Source: Gemmatimonadales bacterium (GTDB taxonomy: Bacteria > Gemmatimonadota > Gemmatimonadetes > Gemmatimonadales > GWC2-71-9). Taken from it: a DNA stretch of 64,000 bases. This document shows positions 34,165 to 42,126 of the stretch, one piece after another. The notes beneath the pieces are model-generated. The model saw nothing but the letters and a program-made list of their open reading frames with translations, was not told the origin of the DNA and made no database searches. Numbering within the stretch: position 1 is the stretch's first letter; every line of letters starts with the position of its first letter. The position numbers and the translations under genes are program-made. The stretch is from assembly GCA_036279355.1 (NCBI GenBank), contig DASUJH010000020.1, forward strand, positions 199,902 through 263,901, given 5' to 3'.

Positions 34165-34794
34165 TTATCCGGCGACCTCGCGCACCGCATCGAGCGCCTC
34201 GCGTCCGCTGAAGCCGCGCCGCGCGAGATAAGCGAGCAGACGCCGCCGGAGCACCGGCCGCGGGAGACCGCCGAGCTGCCCCGCGCGGCGGGCGGCGAGC
34301 GCGCGCGGCATGGCCGCGCGATCGGTGTCGGGCGGCCACTCGTCGGCGATAGCGCGATCGATGGTGGCGCGCGCAAGGCCGAGCAGCATGAGATCTCGCG
34401 CGATGCGGGCCGGCCCGCGGCCGCGCGCCGCGCGCGTCTGGACGTAATGCGTGGTGAAGCGGACATCGTCCACGAGCCCGGCCGCGGCGGCGCGGTCGAG
34501 CGCCGCCTCCACGGCTTCCCGCGGATGCCCGCGGCGCACGAGCCGACGCCCGAGATCGACCCGGGCGTAGGCGCGCCGCTCGAGCGCGCGCACCACGCTC
34601 CGGAACGCCGCCTCCGCATCCGCCGCGGCATCGAGCCGCGCCAGCAGCGCCGGGTCGAGCGGGCGATCCAGCGCGAGCCCCGCGGCCACGCTCTCGGGCA
34701 CTGTGCAGTAGGGCTGGCCGTCCGCATAGACGCGGATGCAGCCCGGGCGCCGCGGGTCGGGCTCGAGCGCGGTGATGCGCTCGGGCCCCGTCAT
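34165..34794 (-). CDS. recX: Regulatory protein RecX
   Basis: A 209-residue helical protein with RecX three-helix repeats: 'FRSVVRALERRAYARVDLGRRLVRRGHPREAVEAALDRAAAAGLVDDVRFTTHYVQTRA'. 'GPARIARDLMLLGLARATIDRA' follows. RecX binds RecA filaments and limits RecA activity. ATG 34794 lies one base after the recA stop, so the two are almost certainly co-expressed. Confidence 0.9.
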   Translation of the reverse strand: MTGPERITALEPDPRRPGCIRVYADGQPYCTVPESVAAGLALDRPLDPALLARLDAAADAEAAFRSVVRALERRAYARVDLGRRLVRRGHPREAVEAALDRAAAAGLVDDVRFTTHYVQTRAARGRGPARIARDLMLLGLARATIDRAIADEWPPDTDRAAMPRALAARRAGQLGGLPRPVLRRRLLAYLARRGFSGREALDAVREVAG

Positions 34795-34795
34795 G

Positions 34796-35845
<1,050 letters not shown>

Positions 35846-35897
35846 GGTGACCTCGGTCTTAGTGTGACTGCTTTTGCAACACGGAACAAGCGGGGCG

Positions 35898-35926
35898 AAG
35901 ATAATGCCGAATACTTCCCGAAACAA
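35898..35926 (-). promoter_or_regulatory. Candidate recA promoter
   Basis: TTGTTT (35926-35921) and TATCTT (35903-35898) on the reverse strand with a 17-base spacer. Each matches consensus at 4 positions or fewer, but the spacing is ideal and the region is AT-rich. The -35 box is inside an inverted repeat. Confidence 0.45.
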
Positions 35927-35957
35927 GGGTATAAATGTGACTTGTTTTCGGTCACAT
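35918..35957. promoter_or_regulatory. Two overlapping inverted repeats at the recA promoter (candidate operator)
   Basis: Repeat A pairs CCGAAACAAG (35918-35927) with CTTGTTTTCGG (35941-35951), one extra T in the second arm. Repeat B pairs ATGTGAC (35935-35941) with GTCACAT (35951-35957), perfect over seven bases, and encloses the right arm of A. Repeat A covers the candidate -35 box, a suitable place for LexA-like repression. No published SOS box that I know matches exactly. Confidence 0.45.
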
Positions 35958-35970
35958 CAACAACCGAACC

Positions 35971-36366
35971 TCAAAGCCGCCACGCATCCACCAGGTGCTC
36001 CACCGCCATGGCACCCGCCGCATCCTCCACAACCCCGATCACGTCGAATCGATAGATGTCGCGCGGGCGCCCCCATCGAAGACGCCAGCACTCCGCCACC
36101 CGGGCCAGGATGGCCCGCTTCCGCCGCCCCACTGCCTCGGCCGGCGCCCCGAAGGCCGCGCCGCGCCGAGTCTTGACTTCGACGAACGCCACGACCCGGC
36201 CCTGGCGCGCCACCAAGTCGAGATCGTGCCGGCCCAGACGGAAGCGGTGGGCTTCGATCTCATAGCCGCGGGCGGCGAGGAATGCGAGCGCAACCCGCTC
36301 GCCCCGGAGTCCGCGCAGGTGGCGGGGATCGGTCCATTCGGATGGGGGCACGGGGTGCGCGCGCAT
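35971..36366 (-). CDS. yraN: YraN/UPF0102 family nuclease-like protein
   Basis: A 131-residue protein with the restriction-endonuclease-like core: 'GLRGERVALAFLAARGYEIEAHRFRLGRHDLDLVARQGRVVAFVEVKTRRGAAFG'. The E-V-K motif and the upstream acidic pair (D-L-D, usually E-I-D) match the family, whose function is poorly known (DNA processing suspected). ATG 36366 lies six bases after TACCAT (36378-36373). Confidence 0.87.
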   Translation of the reverse strand: MRAHPVPPSEWTDPRHLRGLRGERVALAFLAARGYEIEAHRFRLGRHDLDLVARQGRVVAFVEVKTRRGAAFGAPAEAVGRRKRAILARVAECWRLRWGRPRDIYRFDVIGVVEDAAGAMAVEHLVDAWRL

Positions 36367-36372
36367 GGGGGA

Positions 36373-36378
36373 ATGGTA
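36373..36378 (-). promoter_or_regulatory. Candidate -10 box of yraN (leaderless type)
   Basis: TACCAT on the reverse strand, six bases before the yraN ATG, matching the TAnnnT-N6-ATG arrangement of rarA and alaS. Confidence 0.35.
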
Positions 36379-36602
36379 GTGCGCGCCGGACGGGGAGCTG
36401 TACCCAATCCGGGCGGGCGCCATCGAAACGACGCGAAGCATGCGATACGCCCGGCTCAGGCCAGACGTTCGGCGCCGCGCATCGCCGCGACCTGGTCGAA
36501 TCGCGTCCCCGGCTGCCCCTCAACGAAGGGCTTATCGAGCACGATGGCGAGCGAGGCAGGGAGATCGCCTCGCCCCGGCCGCGTCGGCGAGCCGGGCCCG
36601 CA

Positions 36603-38924
36603 TCATTCCCCCCGCTCCGCGCCGACGGGATTGCCCTCACCCGATTCCCGCCCCCTGCGCGTCTCACTCTGCACGTGGGCGGGCGCCGCAATGGCCGACA
36701 GGAACGCGCGCGCGTCCTGCACGGTCGCGAGCTGCACGTCAGCCACCGTGGGGCCCGCGCCCACATGCACGCTGATGCCGCCTTCCGGCATGGCGGCGAA
36801 GAGTTGTTCGTCGGTGCGGTCGTCGCCCATGGCGATCGCGAGCGTGCCTGACGGGAGCGTGCCGAGGACCCGCGCCGCGACTCGCCCTTTGTTGATGCCA
36901 GATGGCCGCACCTCGAGCACGCAGGAGCCTTCCAGCAGCTCGACCGAGCCGTCGGGGACGATGCCTCCGATCATCGCGCGGATCACGTGCAAGGCCTCCG
37001 CGGCCGCCGCCGGATCGGCGAGTCGATAATGCCAGGCGACACCCACGGTTTTCTGCTCCACGAGCGCGCCCGGCACCCGGACGGCGCAGGTCTCCAGCAG
37101 CGACACGATCTCTGCCCTCCGCGGGAGCACGCCGGCGGCCGTGCGCTGCCATTCGCCCCCCTCCGGCGGACGCCACCACAGCCCGTGCTCGGCGTACAGC
37201 CCCACGCCCAGATCGCCGAGCCAGGCGGCAAGTGTATCGCGGTCGCGCCCGCTCACGATGTGCACCGTCGTGCGAGGCCGCCGGGCGAGCGCCGACAACA
37301 GCGCGCGCAGTTCGCGATCCGGGGTGGCGGCGGCCGGCGTCCGGGCGATGGGCACGAGCGTGCCGTCGTAGTCCAACAGGAGCACCAGCTCGCGCGCGGC
37401 ACGGGCGCGGGCGATCAGCTGCTGCGCCTGGGCCGCGCCGGCGTGCGGGCCGCCGGGCAGCACGGCGGCGAGCGCCGGCGGGGCCGCGGCGCCCCCCGGC
37501 GCGCTCGCCGCGCGCAGCGCCGCGAGGAAGTTTTGCGCCCATCGGTGCACGTCCGACGAGCGCACGGCGTCGCGTAGCGCGCGCATCCGGGCCCGGCGTT
37601 CGCCCGGTTCCATGTTGAGCGCGCGGGACAGGGCGCGCGCGGTGCGGTCGATATCGTACGGGTTCACCAGAAGCGCATCGCCCAACTCCGCCGCCGCCCC
37701 GGCGAACTCGCTCAGCACGAGGACGCCATCCTCGTCGGTGCGGCTCGCGACGAACTCCTTTGCGACGAGATTCATTCCGTCGCGGAGCGGCGTGACCACC
37801 ATGACATCGCTCGCGCGGTACAGCGCGATCAGCTCGTCTTCCTCCAGGCTGCGCGCGATGTAATGGATCGGCGTCCAGGTCGGCGTCCCCAAGCTGCCGT
37901 TGATTCGACCGACCAGCCCGTCGATCTGCTCGCGGACGCGCCGATACGCCGGCACGTCGCCCCGGCTCGGCACACCGAGCTGTACCAGCCTCACTTCGCC
38001 CCGCAGCTCGGGATGCATCTGCAAGAGGCGCTCGAACGCGAGTAACCGGCGCGGGATGCCCTTGGTGTAGTCGAGCCGATCCACGCCGAGGAGGATGCGG
38101 CTGCGCTCGGCGCCGAGATACCGCGCGCTGTGCTGCGCCACCGCCGGCGTGCCCGCCACTCGGCAGAATCGCTCGACGTCGATGCCCATCGGGAAGACGC
38201 CGAGGCGCACCTCGCGCGATCCGAGCGCGACCCCACCCCGCCGCACGACGTCGCGCTCCACCGAGGCGCCAAGCACCCGGGAGATGGCCGCGGCGAAATT
38301 GTCGCGGTAGGCCTTCGTGTGAAATCCGATCAGGTCCGCGCCGAGCAGCCCCCCGAGCACCTCCACCCGTTCGGGGAGCGCGGAGAAGATCTCCGCCGGT
38401 GGAAAGGGGATGTGAAGGAAGAAGCCGATCCGCGCGTGCGGGTCCAGGCGGCGGAGGAAGAGCGGCACTCGCATCAGCTGATAGTCGTGGATCCAGACGA
38501 GATCGTCCGGCGCGAGCTGGGCGTGGATCGCATCGGCGAAGCGCTCGTTGATGCGCTCGTAGACGCCCCAGGGCCCGGGCCGGAGTGGCAAGCGGTCGAT
38601 CTGCGAGTGGAAGAGGGGCCAGATGACGCCGTTCGAATAGTCCCGGTAATGCGCCGTCACCTCCTCGCCGGAAAGCGGGACGGGTACGCACCCATGGCGG
38701 CGCCAGAGCTCGGCCAGCGCGGGGCCGCCGGCGACCTCGTCCGCCAAGCCGGACCAGCCGAACCAGAGATCGTGCGCCGGATCGTGCACGCCCGTGAGTC
38801 CGGTCGCCAGCCCGCCGGCGCTCGGGCGCAGCACGATCCCGCCCGCACCGGCGGCCGCCGCCTCGGCGTCCTCTTGCACCGCGGTAAGCGGCAGTCGATT
38901 GGCGGCGATCAGGGTACGCGCCAT
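36603..38924 (-). CDS. Bifunctional trehalose-6-phosphate synthase/phosphatase
   Basis: A 773-residue fusion that should make trehalose in two steps. Residues 1 to about 480 are a GT20 synthase: 'LIAANRLPLTA', 'WIHDYQLMRVPLFLRR', 'GFHTKAYRDNF', 'GVDRLDYTKGIPRRLLAFERLL' and 'VVTPLRDGMNLVAKEFVA'. From about 515 a HAD phosphatase (OtsB type) follows with 'LVLLLDYDGTLVPIARTP', 'HIVSGRDRDTLAAWLG' and 'AIAMGDDRTDEQLF'. ATG 38924 is chosen; ATG 38933 is also in frame. Trehalose serves as an osmo- and desiccation protectant. It lies 43 bases after the marR-like gene. Confidence 0.94.
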   Translation of the reverse strand: MARTLIAANRLPLTAVQEDAEAAAAGAGGIVLRPSAGGLATGLTGVHDPAHDLWFGWSGLADEVAGGPALAELWRRHGCVPVPLSGEEVTAHYRDYSNGVIWPLFHSQIDRLPLRPGPWGVYERINERFADAIHAQLAPDDLVWIHDYQLMRVPLFLRRLDPHARIGFFLHIPFPPAEIFSALPERVEVLGGLLGADLIGFHTKAYRDNFAAAISRVLGASVERDVVRRGGVALGSREVRLGVFPMGIDVERFCRVAGTPAVAQHSARYLGAERSRILLGVDRLDYTKGIPRRLLAFERLLQMHPELRGEVRLVQLGVPSRGDVPAYRRVREQIDGLVGRINGSLGTPTWTPIHYIARSLEEDELIALYRASDVMVVTPLRDGMNLVAKEFVASRTDEDGVLVLSEFAGAAAELGDALLVNPYDIDRTARALSRALNMEPGERRARMRALRDAVRSSDVHRWAQNFLAALRAASAPGGAAAPPALAAVLPGGPHAGAAQAQQLIARARAARELVLLLDYDGTLVPIARTPAAATPDRELRALLSALARRPRTTVHIVSGRDRDTLAAWLGDLGVGLYAEHGLWWRPPEGGEWQRTAAGVLPRRAEIVSLLETCAVRVPGALVEQKTVGVAWHYRLADPAAAAEALHVIRAMIGGIVPDGSVELLEGSCVLEVRPSGINKGRVAARVLGTLPSGTLAIAMGDDRTDEQLFAAMPEGGISVHVGAGPTVADVQLATVQDARAFLSAIAAPAHVQSETRRGRESGEGNPVGAERGE

Positions 38925-38967
38925 GGCGGACATCCGGGGTGAGGGCGGCTGAACCTGCCGTCGGGAC

Positions 38968-39513
38968 CTACTCGTCGGCGAAGAAGAATCGGGCGTCGAT
39001 GTCGTGGGCTTCCATGGCGCCGACCAGGCGCGCGACCGCGGCGTCGATCCGTTCGCGTTCTCCCGCGGGCATCCGCCGGAGCGCGTGGAGCAAGCGACCC
39101 TGCGCGGCCTCCGGGGCACGCTCGGCCAGCGTGACGCCGCGCGGCGTGAGTGCCACCCGCACGACGCGGCGGTCGGCGCGGTCGCGGGAGCGGCGCACCA
39201 GTCCCCGCGCTTCCAGTCGGTGGAGCAGCGCCGAAAGGCTGCTCTGATGCACCACCAGCACCTGAGCCAATGCGCCGGCCGCGAGCGGTCCCTTGCGCGC
39301 GAGCACCTTGAGCGCCCAGAGCTGCGGGCCGGTGAGACCATAGGCCCGCTGCACTTCCTTCGAGTACACCTCCAGGGCTTTGACGATGCGGCGGAGCCCA
39401 TGCACGATGCGCGCGACGTCCTGTTCGCTGCCGTCACGCGCCACGAGCGCCACTCCGGTGGCATCCGGCGCACCGGGTACTCGCGCTGCGGACTGGCGCG
39501 CCGATCCCGCCAT
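38968..39513 (-). CDS. MarR family transcriptional regulator
   Basis: A 181-residue winged-helix protein. 'VYSKEVQRAYGLTGPQLWALKVLARKGPLAAGALAQVLVVHQSSLSALLHRLEARGLVRRSRDRADRRVVRVALTPRG' spans the recognition helix and wing, with the D-R-x-D-R-R wing of MarR. ATG 39513 has GGGAG upstream. A palindrome TTGATATCAA lies 21 bases before its start. It probably autoregulates and controls the trehalose gene downstream. Confidence 0.9.
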   Translation of the reverse strand: MAGSARQSAARVPGAPDATGVALVARDGSEQDVARIVHGLRRIVKALEVYSKEVQRAYGLTGPQLWALKVLARKGPLAAGALAQVLVVHQSSLSALLHRLEARGLVRRSRDRADRRVVRVALTPRGVTLAERAPEAAQGRLLHALRRMPAGERERIDAAVARLVGAMEAHDIDARFFFADE

Positions 39514-39533
39514 AGCCTGCTCCCGGAAATGCT

Positions 39534-39543
39534 TTGATATCAA
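39534..39543. promoter_or_regulatory. MarR-type operator candidate
   Basis: The perfect palindrome TTGATATCAA lies between the marR-like gene and the divergent HtrA-like gene, just downstream of a possible reverse-strand -10 box TATACA (39549-39544). MarR proteins commonly bind short TTG-n4-CAA palindromes. Confidence 0.5.
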
Positions 39544-39643
39544 TGTATAGCGGCGCAGGCCCGCGGCGCCATCCTCATGCCGCACGGCGCCCTTGCCCCC
39601 GGCCCCCGTCCGGTCCAAGTTGCGCCGAGGTCGACTACCCCCA

Positions 39644-40882
39644 ATGCCTCCGCTCGTTGCCCCTCCTCGGCGCCTGGCCGCTCTCGCGGCGGTCGCCGCC
39701 GCGATCCTCGTCGGCGGCGCCTTGGCACGGCCCACCCGGCGAGTGCCGCCCGTGCAGGTGAGCGGCAGCTCGTCGGCCCATCTGGTCGTGCTGTCGCAGT
39801 CAGCCGCAGCGGACGCGCTGGCCCGCGCGTTCGGCGACCAGATCGCCGCGAGCGCACGTCACATCGTGCCGCTCCCGCCCGATTCGGCGGGCGGGCGGAG
39901 CGTCAGCGGCGTTCGCTGGCGGCCCGACGGGACCATCCTGCGCGCGACCGACTCGGCGTCCGCCGCGCTTGTGACGCTCGCGGATGGGCCTTCGCCGGCC
40001 GGCGGCGCGGCGCGCGCGGCGCGCGCGACGATCGATTCGGCAAACGCGGTGAAGCGGCCGTTCGCACAGCCCGGCACCGGTTGGGTGGTCATCGTCGGGC
40101 GGACCGGTCGCGACACCGCGTCGGCCGTGGCATGGAGCGGCGGCACCCGCGGTATTGTGTGCGACGGACGAAGGGTCGAGGCGCTCACCCTGAGCGCCTC
40201 GTTCGGTACCGGACTCCTCGGCGCCGGCGTGTTCGATCTTGACGACAACCTGGTGGGCGTCGTGCTGCGCTGCGGCGCCGAGCTCGAGGCGATCACGCCG
40301 CGCGCTGTGGCCGGGTTGCTCAAGCGGGGCCGCGAACCCGCTGCCCGCCTCTGGGCGCGCGCCGGGCTGCGGCTCGCGGTGGCTGACTCGGTGCTCGGCG
40401 CGTCCGCCCCCGACACTCTCATCGCGGTGGCGGCGCTCCGCCGCGGCGGTCCGCTCGACCTGGCCGGCCTGCGTCCGGGCGACGTGCTGCTCTCGATGGG
40501 AGGGCGCCCACCGCCGAAGCTGGACGCCGCGGTGGCTCTACTCGCCGACTCGGACGCGCTGGTGCAGGCGGGATCCCTCACCGTCTCCCGGCGCGGTGTC
40601 GACCGGCAGATTCGCATCGGCGCAGCGGCGAGCGGTCTGGCGCCCGAGCCCCTCGGCCTCACGCTCGCCCGCGGCGTGCCGTTGCTCGCCGTGTCTCCCG
40701 GGAGCGCGGCGGCGCGCGCGGGGCTCCGGGCGGGCGATCGGCTGCTCGAGGTGGACGGCCGCGCCGTGCGCGCGGAGTCGGACGTCGCCTCGCTCCTTCG
40801 CCGCGCCGCGCGGCGGCCGGTGCTGCTCGTCTACGAGCGCGACGGCGTGCTTCGGGGCGCGCCATTCGGCCCGACGCAGTGA
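39644..40882 (+). CDS. HtrA/DegP-like protein lacking the catalytic serine, two PDZ domains
   Basis: A 412-residue secreted or membrane-anchored protein with an N-terminal hydrophobic segment (LAALAAVAAAILVGG). Residues about 35-225 resemble a degenerate trypsin-like domain. The segment 'FGTGLLGAGVFDLDDNLVGVV' aligns with the G-N-S-G-G-x-L-x-D strand of HtrA, but Ser is replaced by Leu. Two PDZ domains follow, each with the 'G-L-R-x-G-D-x-L' pattern ('DLAGLRPGDVLLSMGG', 'ARAGLRAGDRLLEVDGRAV'). It probably binds proteins instead of cutting them. Start 39644 is chosen for the signal segment; an upstream in-frame start exists at 39593. Divergent from marR. Confidence 0.75.
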   Translation: MPPLVAPPRRLAALAAVAAAILVGGALARPTRRVPPVQVSGSSSAHLVVLSQSAAADALARAFGDQIAASARHIVPLPPDSAGGRSVSGVRWRPDGTILRATDSASAALVTLADGPSPAGGAARAARATIDSANAVKRPFAQPGTGWVVIVGRTGRDTASAVAWSGGTRGIVCDGRRVEALTLSASFGTGLLGAGVFDLDDNLVGVVLRCGAELEAITPRAVAGLLKRGREPAARLWARAGLRLAVADSVLGASAPDTLIAVAALRRGGPLDLAGLRPGDVLLSMGGRPPPKLDAAVALLADSDALVQAGSLTVSRRGVDRQIRIGAAASGLAPEPLGLTLARGVPLLAVSPGSAAARAGLRAGDRLLEVDGRAVRAESDVASLLRRAARRPVLLVYERDGVLRGAPFGPTQ

Positions 40883-40910
40883 GCGGCGCCCGCGAGCGGA
40901 GCGCCGGCGC

Positions 40911-42116
40911 ATGAACGCGCTCACTGCCATCGGCGTCATTCTGCTGCTCGCGCTTCTGGCCGGCCACGCCGCCAAGCTCGTTCGCGTGCCCGAGGTGACC
41001 GGCTACATCCTGGCCGGGATTCTCGTCGGACCCTCGGCGCTCGGCCTCATTACCCACGAAAACCTGCAGGGACTCAGCGTGTTCAGCGAAATCGCGCTGG
41101 GCATGATCCTGTTCTCGATCGGTGCAGTGTTCGATCTCTCCGGCATCGGGCGCCTGGGCCGCGGGGTGCTCCGGCTCACGATCATCGAATCGACCCTGGC
41201 TTCCGTCATCGTCGCTGCCGGCGCAAAGATCGCGGGCCAGCCCTGGCCGGTGGCGTTGCTGCTCGGGGCCATTTCGATCGAAACTGCGGCCGCCTCCACC
41301 CTGATGGTGATTCGCGAGTACAACGCATCGGGGCCGCTCACCGACACGCTGATCGGTGTCATCGCCATCGACAACATCATCTGTCTGGTCAGCTTCAGCC
41401 TGATCGCCGCAGGACTCGACCTACACACGAGCGCGCTTACGGGCCGGGGCGCGCTTGCGGCGTGGGGCACCACGCTCTTCACGCTTGCGTGGCAGCTTGT
41501 GGGGTCGGTGGCGCTCGGCTATCTGGTGGGGCTACTGCTCGCGCAGTGGGCCTCGCGCGCGGTGGAGCACGGCGAGACCTTGATCCTGCTCTCCGGCTGC
41601 ATCCTGCTCACCGTGGGGGTGGCGAGCGCGATCGATCTGTTTCCGCTGGTGGCGAGTCTCGCCGTCGGCGCGACGATGGTGAACCTCACGGACCGGAGCC
41701 GCAGCCTTTTCGCCGCAGTTGGGCGCACCGATCCGCCGCTCTACGCAATCTTCTTCGTGATTGCCGGCGCCGATCTCCGGCTCGGGCTGCTCAAATCACT
41801 TGGCCTGGTGGGCGTGATCTACGTGGTGGGCCGTGCGGTGGGCAAGCTCACGGGCGTGCGGCTTGCTGCCGGACGGATCGATGCCCCGCCGCACGTACGC
41901 GAGCTGCTCGGCTACTCGATGCTCTCGCAGGCGGGGCTCGCCATCGGCCTCGTGCTCACGACCCGCGAGCGTTTCCCCGCCCTCGCGCCCACGATCACCG
42001 CGGTCGTGCTGGGGGCGATCACGATCTTCGAGCTGGTCGGCCCGCTGGCCGCGCGCGCGGCGCTCATGCGGGCGAAGGAGACGTATCCGGACGAAGCGGA
42101 GGGGGTAGCGGGGTGA
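40911..42116 (+). CDS. CPA2 family cation/proton antiporter (KefB/NapA-like)
   Basis: A 401-residue membrane protein with about 12 helices. 'VPEVTGYILAGILVGPSALGLI' is the typical CPA2 opening. 'IGVIAIDNIICLVSFSLIA' carries an Asp followed by Asn (D-N), the ion-binding position where electrogenic antiporters often have D-D. 'FFVIAGADLRLGLL' and 'LGYSMLSQAGLAIGLVLTT' are later core helices. No cytoplasmic TrkA-N domain is attached. It lies 28 bases after the HtrA-like gene, probably in one operon, and ends 10 bases from ftsK. Confidence 0.87.
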   Translation: MNALTAIGVILLLALLAGHAAKLVRVPEVTGYILAGILVGPSALGLITHENLQGLSVFSEIALGMILFSIGAVFDLSGIGRLGRGVLRLTIIESTLASVIVAAGAKIAGQPWPVALLLGAISIETAAASTLMVIREYNASGPLTDTLIGVIAIDNIICLVSFSLIAAGLDLHTSALTGRGALAAWGTTLFTLAWQLVGSVALGYLVGLLLAQWASRAVEHGETLILLSGCILLTVGVASAIDLFPLVASLAVGATMVNLTDRSRSLFAAVGRTDPPLYAIFFVIAGADLRLGLLKSLGLVGVIYVVGRAVGKLTGVRLAAGRIDAPPHVRELLGYSMLSQAGLAIGLVLTTRERFPALAPTITAVVLGAITIFELVGPLAARAALMRAKETYPDEAEGVAG

Positions 42117-42126
42117 GCGCGGCAGC

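Noticed and set aside
35936-35956. CRP site at recA (TGTGA...TCACA)
   Set aside because: The half-sites are 11 bases apart, not six, so CRP binding is not expected.
39534-39543. FNR binding site
   Set aside because: FNR needs TTGAT-N4-ATCAA; here the half-sites abut without the four-base spacer, so a MarR-type site is more likely.
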